Origin: Oegoconia quadripuncta
Lineage: Eukaryota > Arthropoda > Insecta > Lepidoptera > Autostichidae
Reading direction: 5' to 3'
Length of the DNA stretch: 64,000 bases
Assembly (NCBI GenBank): GCA_949316235.1
Contig: OX438748.1
Location: 1,801,001 to 1,865,000 of the forward strand
Shown: positions 43,006 through 54,105 of the stretch, piece after piece
Layout: each line of letters begins with the position of its first letter
How positions within the stretch are numbered: position 1 is the first letter of the stretch
Program-made: the position numbers and the translations under genes
The notes under the pieces: model-generated
Databases searched by the model: none
Told to the model about the DNA's origin: nothing
The model's input: only the letters and a program-made list of their open reading frames with translations

Positions 43006-43401
43006 TTAGGTCCTTACCTATGGAATTAGACTGTTTTCTCCATATAAACATTTTTGTTTTTTTTTTTGGGAACGGCTAATCCAAATTTAGCTACACTTTG
43101 TGTGTATAATCGGATAATATTAAATTAAGTATAGGCAGCGTTAATTTTTAAAAGTAACCGATTTATAAAAGTTTCAGCGAATCTAAGAAATGATTATGGG
43201 AAGCACATGAAAAGAGCTCTGTTAAAATTTTTTTTATTATGTGATTTAGTCCTGAAATTAAAAAATAATTCATGTGAAACCTTGAAGCAATATCCCATTT
43301 TCCAAATAAAAACACATTTGGATTTAGCTTTGACAATCGCAGGAATTGGTACATACGATTCACGAAGAAAAAAAACTGCAATTTCATAGGTAAAGACCCA
43401 A
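43006..43401 (+). mobile_element. Mariner-derived MITE, copy 3
   Basis: 396 bp, TTAGGTCCTTACCTATGGAA to TTTCATAGGTAAAGACCCAA, with TA on both sides (43004-43005, 43402-43403). Same family as 7967 and 14413. Confidence 0.85.
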
Positions 43402-43403
43402 TA

Positions 43404-44392
43404 CTAGTCTGACAAATATAAATTAATTATTCAGAAAACCCTTCGAAGCTATCAAGTCATTTAAGTAAAGAAATCAATGGTGTTAAATGCTAAATAATAT
43501 CTAGTTTTCAAGGTATACAATATGGCCAAAACCATCTCGCAAATGTAAGCTTTTGAAATCGATGTATTCAAATCGATTCAACCATTTGTGGCGGTAATAC
43601 ACAACAGACAAACAAAGATTTTCTAACGTAAACCCATCCTTTTTTTCGTCGCGTTTTAAAAATGAATCTGTCTTCACTTTTCGAATACAGTCAGAATAAG
43701 TACAGTCGACACGATAAATGAATAATTATACAGGTGTACCTATCTAAGTCTCAATATCACTTACGCCAAAAACCAAATCTAAGGTTAACCATATTAGTTT
43801 TTGGGTTGACAAATTTAAATAGTTTGTGACTTCGTATGAAATTTAGAATAACTAGTGAGAAAAGAAATATCCAAGCCAAGTTGCATTACTGGTTGGTTGT
43901 ATATACAAGGTATATACTGTGGTGTGGTCCCGCATACCCTAGGGATTAGTTTCCGTGTCTCATCTCATCCGTTACCTAAGTGTTAGTCGTTGAATTTTCT
44001 AAATGTTTATGATACTTTGTAGCTTATCGTACAGCTATGTAGAGCTGTTTTACATTTAAAATACATTAGTGGCTGATAGGTGATATTTAGATCGTGTATT
44101 TTTTTTATTATTTTTTTTGTATTGGTGGTGATAACGCCAGCGAGCTAAACGGCAAATTATTAGTGAATGAACTCAAACATTTTTACGTACATACGTACGA
44201 CGACAGCTGCTACTGACAGTAAGGAAAAGAAGATTTTTTTCTATTGAAAAATATTTTACCCCTGGAAACGTCTACAATTCCTTATACGTAATAATCCCCT
44301 TTCACCTTAGTACCCCCTTTAGTAATAATACAATTTGGGGTTATATTTTTTCCTTAATTATTTATCTAATTAGGGAATGATAAAGAAATAAG
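43404..44392. other. No gene recognised
   Basis: No motif-bearing frame and no repeat edge identified in this ~1-kb AT-rich stretch. Confidence 0.5.
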
Positions 44393-44393
44393 A

Positions 44394-44712
44394 GCGTCGG
44401 TGGCTGAGCGGTTAAGACACGGCCTCCCAATTTGGGGGGTTTGGGTTCGATTCCCATGCAGGCCAATGTACCAATGAGTTTATAAATTTAATTTAATTAC
44501 TTATATGTATTTATCCGACTGCTCCCAAACGGTGAAGTAAAACATCGTGAGGAAACCTGCATGCCTGAGAAATAAAAATTCAAAGGCATGTCAAGTCCCC
44601 AATCAGCATCGGGCCAGCGTGGTGGACTATGGCCCATGCTGCCTCATATTATTATGCGAGGGAAGGGCTATATCCCTGCAGTGGAATGTTTACGGGCTGA
44701 TGATGAATACGG
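44394..44712 (+). mobile_element. tRNA-derived SINE with RTE-type 3' end
   Basis: The head TCGGTGGCTGAGCGGTTAAG (A box) and GGGTTCGATTCCCATGCAGG (B box) are tRNA-like. The 3' half (GAGGAAACCTGCATGCCTGA, CCAGCGTGGTGGACTATGGC, ...CAGTGGAATGTTTACGGGCTGATGATGA) matches the end of lepidopteran RTE LINEs, which presumably mobilise it. Head does not form a convincing functional tRNA. Confidence 0.75.
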
Positions 44713-44785
44713 CATTACAGTTGTAATACCCGAGGACGCTGCTGATAGTTATCAGCAGCGTCCTCGGGTATTGATTCAATATTAG
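44713..44785. repeat. Short perfect palindrome
   Basis: AATACCCGAGGACGCTGCTG is followed by ATAGTTAT and CAGCAGCGTCCTCGGGTATT (about 44727-44774). A hairpin with 20-bp arms just after the SINE. Confidence 0.8.
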
Positions 44786-44837
44786 TAACTGACGTACACA
44801 CTAGCAAATGGAACTTAAATAAAAAATTGAGGCATTT

Positions 44838-45224
44838 TAGCGCGATCTCGGCGAGTGAAGTTGCAATTTTTTTTTATAATCCTTATAATTTGTGCATTCT
44901 GACTTTTGAAGCTTAATAATGGCAGGATATTGTACAGCAAAAGTTAGTGATGGTGTACAAGTGAAGGGAAGTGTAAATTAAAGTGCGTAACGGAGCTTTC
45001 GGGTTCCCGCAAGAAGCCGCCAAAATCGTTTGTAAAGCATTCTGCCAATTTACTGAAGAATAGAATAATAACTGACTAGACTCTGTATATGCCAAGTATA
45101 CGACGAATTACTTATTTTGACTGAGACTAACTTATAAACTGAAGAAATGAGAGAAATAAGACATGGCTGTTATGGGCTTAGATCCCTTTGCCTTCTCCTA
45201 AAGGAGAGAATAAAACGAAAAAAA
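44838..45224 (+). repeat. Dispersed repeat family E, copy 2
   Basis: GCGCGATCTCGGCGAGTGAA to TAAAGGAGAGAATAAAACGA plus A run. Faces copy 3 across a 175-bp spacer, making a foldback of about 930 bp. Confidence 0.7.
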
Positions 45225-45399
45225 AAATGAAAAATTAGGCAACCCCTTGAAAAACTATGATATCATCCTAATACACCACACAACTATGTTAAAATCTTGA
45301 ACGGTTTAACTGATTTTAATCAAAAACGATTAATAATCTCTTCTTCTTCTTCTTATTTTTGAGGATGGCAACCAGTCAACCATTAGGTACTGCCAGTTT

Positions 45400-45766
45400 C
45401 GAGTGAAATAATTCTCTTATTTCTTCAGTTTATAAGTTGGTCTCAGTCAAAACAAATAATTCGTCGTATACTTGGCGTATACAGAGTCTAGTCCCGGCAC
45501 GTAATCTGTGAGTCACGGTCAAGTCATTTTTCAGTAAAGTGGCAGAATGCTTTACAAAAGATTTTGGCGGCTTCTTGTGGGAACCCGAAAGCTGCGTTAC
45601 GCACTTTAATTTACACTTCCCTTCACTTATACACCATCACTAACGTTTGCTGCACAATATTCTGCCATTATTAAGCTTCAAAAGTTAGAATGCATAAATT
45701 ATAAGAATTATAAAGAAAAATGCAACTTCACTCGCCGAGATCCCGCCAAAAAGCCAACATCTCTTG
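45400..45766 (-). repeat. Dispersed repeat family E, copy 3
   Basis: Inverted relative to copy 2; ends GATCCCGCCAAAAAGCC. Lacks the A-rich tail of copies 1 and 2, starting instead at TTTCGAGTGAAATAATTCTC. Confidence 0.65.
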
Positions 45767-46233
45767 TCTACTGCCCTCGTTTAGTCTTTAAATTAATCTA
45801 TAAAAAAACTTCACTCAACTCTGACAACGCATTACTGAGATATATTTGGATAAAGATTGGACACACGCATTGACAAGTCAAACCCATAACACTCGTCATT
45901 TTCGTGGATTAATAAAGAATGTCGCACAAAGCCGTAGGCAGAGCCTAGTGTTGATCTCCTAAATATCTCTTAGCCCCCAATCCAAGGCCTGGCGTAAATT
46001 GTTTATAGCCCTGGGCCGAGACATAATGTGCCATCCGCATACGAAATTCAAGGACACCACTTTGTTTAAGGGCTGAATTTGAAGGCTTATGAGATTTGGA
46101 TGTGAACTTGGTACAGTAAATAAGTTTTAGGATCAATTATTTAGTATTCCAGTGGGGTAGACGGTATCGTCTTAATAAAACCTATTGATTAAAACGACCC
46201 AACATTGCAGAGTTGTTGATTAAAAATGACTAT
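45767..46233. other. No gene recognised
   Basis: No recognisable coding motif or repeat. Confidence 0.5.
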
Positions 46234-46456
46234 AATGTTAAATTAAATAGAGCTTCATTTCTCTATGTGTCCACCCAACCTAACCAACAGATGTCGGGGT
46301 GCCCCGAACTGCCGTGCTCGCTACGCTCGCACCCTACTACTACTACCTACTACGCGGGTGCGAGCGTAGCGAGCACGGCAGTTCGGGGCACCCCGACATC
46401 TGTTGGTTAGGTTGGGTGGACACATAGAGAAATGAGGCTCTATTTAATTTAACATT
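46234..46456. mobile_element. Near-perfect hairpin element, 101-bp arms
   Basis: Left arm 46234-46334 and right arm 46356-46456 are complementary with one mismatch seen (C/T at the GAGCTTC/GAGGCTC position), separated by a 21-nt TAC-rich loop. GC-rich compared with its surroundings, so foreign in composition. A transcript would fold to a long dsRNA hairpin. Probably a foldback MITE; no direct repeat flanks were obvious. Confidence 0.8.
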
Positions 46457-46901
46457 TGGTAAACAATAAATAACTTAAGGAATATTACACAAACTAAAAC
46501 ATTATGAAAAGCAGACCATACACACAGTTGGTAACTATGAGGTTGTGCAATAAAATAAAATTATATGATATGTTGGCAAATGATTATTCGGCGAAATAAA
46601 ATTCTGCGAAACGTTAGTTGGCAAGTGAAAATCTGGCAAACAATTTTCGGCGAGAGGGCAGAGAACCACTTATTACATGAAAACATCCTTAACTCGGGTA
46701 CATGTGTCCGAGGAGCCCTCCTCGACGGTTAATAGCACGAATACGAAAATAATATGTGATGATCATGACTCAGTATTAAAATCTTGTTTTTAAAAGTATT
46801 TCTAATGTAGAACTTACCTATAATGTTCGACGCCTACGTCTGTCAGTGGACTCAGTAGCATTGTAGTGCCAAAACGTTCTCAAAAAGCGGAAATGTCTGC
46901 C

Positions 46902-47174
46902 ATATACACCGTGTAACGGTTAAGTGTAGTCATATTTTAAGGGCTTGTTCTACCCATCAATACGAACAACTTTTACTATGGGGGCAACTTCGAAATCGCG
47001 AAAAAAAAATGAGCTGTTCCATAGAAAATTTCAATAACCTCCCGATGCAATGTATGAAACAGCTGATTTTTTTTTCGCGATTTCGAAGTTGCCCCCATAG
47101 TAAAAGTTGTTCGTATTGATGGGTAGAACAAGCCCTTAAAATATGACTACACTTAACCGTTACACCCTGTATAT
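46902..47174. mobile_element. Long-TIR MITE
   Basis: About 273 bp. Arms of ~115 bp from ATATACACCGTGTAACGGTT inward, matching TTAACCGTTACACCCTGTAT at the right end. The arms include TTTACTATGGGGGCAACTTC and an A8/T9 pair; the loop is ~45 bp. TA-rich ends suggest a Tc1/mariner-type TA target. Confidence 0.75.
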
Positions 47175-47494
47175 AACGATCCACTTAGACATTCATTTAA
47201 ATGCCTTATTTAACCACCAGCCTGTGACATACGAAGGAAGTTTCTAAGCACTGCCAACTATTTGCCTAATAGCAATAGTTCTGCATCGAGAGTTGGCTCC
47301 GGTATCTCTGGATGCCCGCTAAATTAACTAAGAGATGCCTTATTAGAAGGTTCATGTCACAATTCTTCACTCTTATGTTGTCTGTGGTATTATTAAAGCG
47401 CCGAAATATCTGAACCGATTTGGAAATAGGTTTTAGTTTTCGGAAGGTGGTGTTTTTGGTATTTAAAAAAAAAGGAGAACAATGATCCTGTGGG
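47175..47494. other. No gene recognised
   Basis: No recognisable feature. Confidence 0.5.
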
Positions 47495-47602
47495 TTTCTT
47501 GCGCCGCTTCTTTTCCCACAGATGATTTCCCTTTCCGAAGCGGTAAACTACTACCGCTTTGGAAAGGGAAGTCATTTGTGGGGAAAGAAGCGGAGCAAGA
47601 AA
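47495..47602. repeat. Hairpin made of two opposed LINE/SINE tail modules
   Basis: TTTCTTGCGCCGCTTCTTTT... pairs with ...GAAAGAAGCGGAGCAAGAAA around a loop near 47545 (arms ~48 bp, a few mismatches). Single copies of one arm occur at 48060-48110 and 6660-6700, so this is an inverted duplication of a dispersed module. Confidence 0.7.
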
Positions 47603-47761
47603 GGGGTTGCGCTGAAAACCAGCGCTGTCAATTGCCATACGACATATTGGCAGCAAATACTGACGCCCATCCCTTTGCCACAAATACATTTAATTATGCA
47701 AAATGTTATACCTACGAAATGTTCTGTATTTGTTGGCAATAAATATAAAGGATATATAAAT

Positions 47762-47986
47762 ATAAATATTTCGGACACTTACACCAATCATCTAGTCCCA
47801 AACTAAGCAAAGCTTGTGCTATGGATACTAGATAACGGATAAACATACATAAATATTTATAAACATCCAAGACTCAGGAATAAATGTTCGTATTCATCAC
47901 ACAAACATTTACCCCTCGCGGGATTCGAACCCGCAACCGTTGGTTTCGCTGATAGGGTCACTAACCACTACACCAATCGGTCGTCT
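47762..47986 (-). mobile_element. SINE family A, near full length
   Basis: Minus-strand copy with intact B-box complement GGGATTCGAACCCGCAACCG and head complement CACCAATCGGTCGTC. Confidence 0.85.
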
Positions 47987-48949
47987 AACTTTTTTAAAAT
48001 ACTTTTCTTTCTTTCTTTCGTTCTTTCTTGTATACTTATTTAAAAAAAAAGGGCAACAATGATCCCGTGATTCTTTTCCCACAGATGATTTCCCTTTCCG
48101 AAGCGGTAGTAGCTTGGACATACCGACGGACAGGAAAATGCAATAAACCGTTTTTATTTCCAGTAGATTTAAATTGACATTCAACAAATGATATCATGTA
48201 TCTTACGTTGAAATAAATGCTTGAAGTTTGAAGTTTGATAGCTCTAATTGAATGATGACGATGAAATGACATATTGTTAGCAATTAATAAAATGTCAAGT
48301 TACTAATTTAAATACTTTATGTATATTCGCAGAAATTACAAAATTGAATAAGACATTTTTCAACGGTCGCAGCCCTTATATACCGTTGACTCGAGTATCA
48401 TCGTCGTTTTCCGTAGAGTCGATTCTTTGCATTCGTTGATCTACTTACCGAACGATATCGTGTAACAGAGAGTGACGATGGTGCTGCCAACAATATAAAT
48501 AATGAACAATACATACATACATATCCCAAACAGTAGTGTTTTGGTGTTCCAAACAAAAAGTTTAAATGATTGTAACAACATCCACAGTTCACCTTATGAA
48601 ATATACAGAAATGCACACGTGATAGGTGATGAGCCCGTCGCCGTTGAAACGTGCAAAACTATTGATGTTATTTGGCGGTAAGTCCCTTCTACGACTCACA
48701 TGGGAAGAGATTGGGTTGGTTCTATTATATTTGACTGCCGAAACCACACAGCACTAAATGAATAAAGATTACATGTAAAAAAATTTGCGTCCCTCTCCCT
48801 ATGTTCTTAGAATGACTACAAGCGTATGCAAATTCCTAAATATTGAGCGAAAATCCTGTAATCCCTTGGGCATACTACCTAAAGCAGTAACGCTCCCCTC
48901 GTTAGTTTACGTGACCCGCGTTAAAGGGGTACGGCCAAGGGTACTCGGG
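47987..48949. other. Spacer with an unclassified repeat
   Basis: 48040-48115 repeats the module of 47495. 48400-48640 is an imperfect reverse match to 25560-25660 (shared GAAATATACAGAAATGC-type words). No gene. Confidence 0.45.
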
Positions 48950-49231
48950 TATAAATAAATAAATAAATAAATAAATATCCTTAGACATACACACAGCGCC
49001 ATCTAGTTCCACAGTAAGCAACTATATGCTTGTGTTGTGGATACTAGATGGTTGATATAATACATAAATACATTTTTTTTTTGTAAATAAATACTTATTA
49101 TAAATGAAAACATCCATAACTCGGGTATACACATGTCCGTATTCATCACACAAACATATGCCCCTAGCGGGATTCGAACCCGCAACCTTTTGGTATAGTG
49201 GTCAGAGTTGCTAACCATTACACCAAACATG
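48950..49231 (-). mobile_element. SINE family C, full length
   Basis: (AAAT)n tail at 48952-48977, then ACACACAGCGCCATCTAGTT, body, B-box complement GCGGGATTCGAACCCGCAAC and head complement ACACCAAACATGTA. Confidence 0.8.
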
Positions 49232-50285
49232 TATGGTTCCTCGGTTACCGTTCGCTCGCTGCGTGCTCGTATGATTTACGCAAACACGAACGTAAACGTA
49301 CAGACAGCGAGTGAGCACTTTGAAGGATAAAGAAAGATTGTTATACAATCTTCAATTTTTATCTACACATAATGATATCATAGTATTATTTTAGAAAGGC
49401 ATCCTAATACCCGATTGTCCCAAGATTGCGTCATATTATCGCCTTAGTAGGGCCAGAAGGGCAGAGTTCACGGCGAAACACCTACGGATTTTGGCCCATT
49501 TCGCGGATGAAAAGTCACTTTGTGGCCATGAAACTGTCGAGGGAAACTTGTAAACATAAAGGCGAAACAGAAGGCAGCGAATGGAACGGGCAACCGCACC
49601 ACTCTCTTTGGCGAAGGCAAGTATTGTAAGTACTTATTGGATGTCCATAAATACCTGACCTTTCTCTCAAATGGGGTGGTCAAAGATAGACTAATGGAAT
49701 AATTTTTGGAAAAAAGAACATTTTCAACTTCCCCATATAAAATTGACTGATTAGCTGTAGTCACAGTAGAAATAAGTTATATCAGCTACAAGCCTCCCCC
49801 ATAGATTACTAATTGATTTTTTTAATAAAATCATTTGAATATCAGTTTTTAAACTTACATTTTTTTAAACATTTTACTACACAAGATTTCGAATCGCGGC
49901 GGTGGATTTAGTGGCCCCACCGGGATATTTGATTTGATATACTGGCTCAACACGCGAGCGCCACATAAAACAGCCGAGTACGCCCGGGAGCGAACGATTT
50001 GGGTTATTAGGTGGTCACACCTCTGTGTGCTTTGTCTGTCGCAAATATTTGGGGTTATTGACATGATGACACTTGTTGTCCAGGTCTGATATTTCATGAT
50101 CTCTAAGGTTCCGGTAGACATTCAAAACAGAAATTACGTAGAATAGGCGAAATGCTAACAATTTAGATGATAAGTACGAATGTGTATAGTGCAACGTGGT
50201 GTCACGTCATGGGCGTCATAAGAAAGGGTACGGTCACGCAACGAGCTATAAAAAAGGTAATATTCGGCGTTATGACGTGATCGAA
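49232..50285. other. No gene recognised
   Basis: Short frames at 49426 and 49468 (minus) lack motifs. No repeat edges identified. Confidence 0.5.
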
Positions 50286-50289
50286 TCAG

Positions 50290-50500
50290 GAATAAAGAAA
50301 TCCGTTGTTGAATTGGCAGTGCGCAGGGCACATAGCTCGAAGAACTGATGGCCGTTGGAGCATTGTATTTCTAGAGTAGAGAACACGCATCGGCAAGCAC
50401 GGCATAGGACGTCCACTCACAAGGTGGATGAAATCTACGGGGGAGATATTTTGTGGACGTTGGTGGACACAACAACCACAGAACATACACATCCATACAG
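50290..50500 (+). pseudogene. RTE-like LINE C-terminal fragment
   Basis: Frames give NWQCAGHIARRTDGRWS and KHGIGRPLTRWMKSTGEIFC GRWW, the 'GHIARR.D.RW....GRP..RW' C-terminal block of RTE-like polymerases, with at least one frameshift and a stop. Confidence 0.65.
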
Positions 50501-50639
50501 TCAAGATTAGGTGTACTTGCTTGTCAGCGTTCACTCTTGCGAGGTTTTGTATACCTGTTCGGATAGGTTATAACATTGCAATGTACATAAGTTTTGTCTA
50601 TAAAATGTGAACCCTATTTTTGTAGTAACAATTATTTTC

Positions 50640-50990
50640 TTCATCTTCAATTTAAGAGCTATGCTCTTGTCGGTGGAGTAATGACCACGTCTCTCTACTT
50701 TCCGCCCTCGTTTTAACCTCTTGGTACGACACGACATTCACCGTTTCTTTCACTTGGTCAAAGTAATCACGCCTAGGTCTTCCCCTTCCTCTCTTTCCTT
50801 CAAACTTTCCCTCAATTATGTTCTTCAAAAAAATATCGTGTCGTATCAAGTGACCTATCATCTTTCCTCTTCGGTTCTCAACTATGGCTAACAGGCATCT
50901 CTTCTCCTTTACCATCATTAACACCTCTTCATTTTCTCTTCTCGGTCCAGCTTATTCCCTCCATTCGTCTCCAGCACCACATCTCGAATG
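50640..50990 (-). pseudogene. RTE-like LINE C-terminal relic
   Basis: The minus-strand frame has GKMIGHLIRHDIFLKNIIEG and KRGRGRPRRDYFDQVKETV, ending LLHRQEHSS. It is the partner of 870-1190 and better preserved. Confidence 0.75.
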
Positions 50991-51119
50991 CCTCTAACGT
51001 ATCCCTATCCCTTTGTGTTAATGTCCATGTAAACAATTATTTTACCTTAGTATAATTTGTTAACTGCTGTAAATTCCGTGAAATAAATAACCACAGACAT
51101 ATATATATGTCTGTGTAAA

Positions 51120-51505
51120 TAACATACATAATGTCACGCCTGTTTCCCGTAGGGGTAAGCAGAGACCACAGACTTCCACTTGCTACGATCCTGACATACC
51201 TCTTCTGATTCCTTCACTCTCATAAGGTTGTTCATACATGCTCGTCGGTTTAGGGTACTCTTGACTTGGCCTTTCTTTAAGACGTCCCCGATTTGATCAT
51301 GGTACCTTCGTAGTGGTTTTCCCTACCAACACTACCATCCACATTCGCTTCGTATGTCTCTTTCGTAAGTCTTCTTTCATTCATCCTCTCCACATGTCCA
51401 AACCATCTCAGCAAACATTTTTCAATCTTTGTCACTACATCTTCATTCACACTGCTTAACTCCCTAATTACACTATTCCTGATTCTATCTTTCAAAGTCA
51501 CCCCA
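51120..51505 (-). pseudogene. LINE C-terminal relic (RTE-like), copy 2
   Basis: [39 protein letters not shown] in frame, then a frameshift after DGSVGRE. Extends ~25 codons further upstream than the copy at 6070. Confidence 0.75.
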
Positions 51506-51973
51506 TAAATAAATAAAGTAAAACATATGTTTTACTTTTATCCCAAGTGGAATATTCCACTGTCGGTGTTCCCGCCTAAATAACTATCATTCCTCATTGG
51601 GTAACGGCTTTTAATAGGTTATTATTTTTGCCTGCTGTTTACCAAAGGCACTGTAATAGGCTACTAAATTACATTTCGGTCCATTACTGACCCTGAAGAG
51701 TGCCATTACGGTTCCCTACATCAACAGGGAAATTTTAATGCGCCTCTTAAATAATTGATTTGCTTCGGAATAATAATTTTTCATAAGTTATTTGTTACCT
51801 ACTTTAATTTTGCTATTTAATAAATAAATAATAATAAAAAGAAATGTTTATTTCGTTCCTCACAAGGTTTTTTGGCGGGATCCCGGCGAGTGATTACTAA
51901 CTGTGTGACGAGTGAAAACTACGATTCAGGCTTCCAACAAAAACTGATATAATTAGTCCCGCATGATTAGGGC
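51506..51973. other. No gene recognised
   Basis: A family E head scrap (GGCGGGATCCCGGCGAGTGA) at 51874. Otherwise no feature. Confidence 0.5.
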
Positions 51974-52190
51974 CAGTCGACATAGATAGCAACCGATTTC
52001 GGTCGTTAACTCCTAACGATTTTGTTCTAAATGTTCATAATAATATCGGTTTTTGTTGGACGCCTGAATCGTAGTTTCAATGGAAACCGATATTTTGATA
52101 CTAAAGACTCTAATTCTCCAATTAAAATAACATTGTTAGGACTTAGCGACCGAATTCGATAACATAACGATCGCTATCTATGTCGAGACT
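51974..52190. mobile_element. Short TIR element
   Basis: The ends AGTCGACATAGATAGC and GCTATCTATGTCGAGACT are inverted repeats. A second inverted pair, ACTACGATTCAGGCTTCCAACA (51918) with TGTTGGACGCCTGAATCGTAGT (52054), crosses the left border, so two palindromic pieces overlap or are nested. Confidence 0.6.
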
Positions 52191-52197
52191 GCAGGCC

Positions 52198-52449
52198 CAG
52201 GGGTCTACTCTCTTAACGAAAATAGCTTCGGACGGCCGTAACTTCGGACTTTTTCTTTTGCTAATAATCCTTTATTTGCATAACTTCAGATGTTCCCTGC
52301 GTCCCGCACTAACTTATGATGTCCAACTATACATATACAACAAAAGTAAAATAATGACGATTGGTTTATAATTAACACAACAAACTGCAGAAGAAAAAGT
52401 CCGAAGTTACGGCGGTCCGAAGCTATTTTCGTTAGAGAGTATACCCCTT
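52198..52449. mobile_element. Short TIR element with ~60-bp arms
   Basis: GGGGTCTACTCTCTTAACGA AAATAGCTTC... at 52200 pairs with ...GAAGCTATTTTCGTTAGAGA GTATACCCC ending at 52449. A few mismatches; loop ~125 bp. Abuts the previous element. Confidence 0.65.
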
Positions 52450-52635
52450 GATGTTAAGGGCTGAGGTGGAAACGTATTGACCCGAAAACTACCTCTTATT
52501 TGGAGGACTGGCTAACTGATCTCTGACAACCGGAACACAACAATGCTATTAATGATGGTGGTTAGCCAGACGGACATTTAAAATGCCCTACCACCAACCA
52601 AACCGAGTACTTAAAACATGAACCCGCGATTTCCC
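52448..52635 (-). mobile_element. SINE family B, internally deleted
   Basis: TTGATGTTAAGGGCTGAGGT to AACCAAACCGAGTACTTAAA and a decayed B-box complement (AACCCGCGATTTCCCC). Lacks the head. Confidence 0.65.
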
Positions 52636-52739
52636 CCTATTTCAATTTGTTGTTGTTATTTACATACTTATGTTGTAAGAGGTACCTATAAAGTATAAGA
52701 GGAAAGGAAGTCATTATAAGAAGAAAGAAATAATAGATT

Positions 52740-53280
52740 CACTTCAAATGCGGTTTCTAGGTGTAGGGACATACCTGGGGAGGGTACTGCGCCGACACTT
52801 CGGCGACTGAATTATCGGTCGTAGTATTCGGTTGGCATGACACACTAAACGCACCGAACGCGTAATTACGCGGCACGCGGCGTCTAGTTCAGCGCGTTAC
52901 GCGACGGACAATACGTGGCGTTTTCGTCTTCGGTATAGTACTATATTAATTATGTGGTGTCGGTGTGGGCAATACGAGAAACAAAAGACACTTGTACTGA
53001 AAGAGGACGTTGCCGCTCTTCGCTTTGAAAGCGCGCGCTGAACGTTCAACTACGCTGGCCGAACATGCGGTCGCGTAACGCGTCGCGTGATGTGTCGCTC
53101 GCTATGCAAAATATATTGAAGACGTTTTCGCGGAAACGGTCGCTAGACGAAAGGTTCGACGCTACGTTGAACGCAGCGTAATTTCGGCTGATGTGTCATA
53201 GGTTACTTGCGAAACACTGCAAGCCTATTCAATCGAACTCTCGCCGCCGTACCGTCCGCAGGTGTGTCGCTACACTAAAA
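52740..53280. repeat. CpG-rich palindromic segment
   Basis: Markedly GC- and CpG-rich against the local AT-rich background. Short self-complementary words recur, such as CGCGTTACGCGACGGA (52896) and TCGCGTAACGCGTCGCG (53070). No frame with recognisable motifs. Probably a non-autonomous DNA element; boundaries uncertain. Confidence 0.4.
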
Positions 53281-53439
53281 AAAACTGGTAAATAAGAAAA
53301 TTAAAAAGTATTGTAACGGAAATTATAAAAAATCGTTCAAAATTTATAATGTTTTACCGGCTAGTTTAAAATGTAAATATCTTATTGCTCTGTCAAAGCA
53401 CATTTATTGTGAATCACAGGTAGCATTTAGTCTTACAAA

Positions 53440-54105
53440 ATCTTTAGAGCGCTATGTTCCGCCATAAAGGCATACAATATGACAACATTTTAGCAATTAC
53501 AATTTACAAAAATTAACTTAATTTACTAATACAATTCTTTATGTCAAATAAAATACATTGCATATATGATTAATAGGTACGTTACAATTGGTTACAAAAC
53601 AATTATATGCACCTGTCATCTAAGAATTCGTGTAAGCTGTAATAACATTTTTGGACCAACAGATCATGAAGTTTCCTCTTAGATACCGGTAAATCAGGCG
53701 CTTCCCTAATCAATTTTCGAATCTTATTATAAATGTGGGGAATTCTTCAGAATACGCTTTTCGAGTATAAACTAGTTTTACAAGGGAGTAACATCATTTG
53801 ATCACTAATTTTCTCACGGCTATGAAATTTGAATTTATCTAAATTTACTTTGGCTAAAGTAGCACATTCGTAAGTATACAAGCAAGGAAGTGGCTGTATA
53901 TAAAGTTTCTTAAAATATGGCCTACGAGAATCAGTTTGCTTCAAATTACACATTGTTCTGATGCAACGTTTTTGTGCCTTAAATACAGAAGTCCAGTCGG
54001 TAGAATTACCCCAGAATATTAGGCCATACTTTAGAATGGACTCGACATATCCATGGTATGCAGTTAAAACCTTAATCCACGGCAATTGAGAGCACAAAGC
54101 ACTAA
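53440..54105 (-). pseudogene. LINE reverse transcriptase C-terminus (Jockey/CR1-like)
   Basis: The minus-strand frame VLTAYHGYVESILKYGLIFW GNSTDW ... FKAQKRCIRTMCNLK ... RRPYFKKLYIQPLPCLYTYE (53747-54097) is the thumb region. After a stop it continues RIPHIYNKIRKLIREAPDLP VSKRKLHDLL toward 53620. Relative of the 3' end at 2447. Confidence 0.8.

Noticed and set aside
44394..44467. Possible functional tRNA gene
   Set aside because: A and B boxes are present, but the segment continues into a body and RTE-like 3' end, and I could not form a convincing acceptor stem; read as a SINE head. The same applies to the B boxes of SINE families A, B and C.
48400..48640. Host gene exon
   Set aside because: An imperfect inverted counterpart near 25560-25660 marks it as a dispersed repeat.
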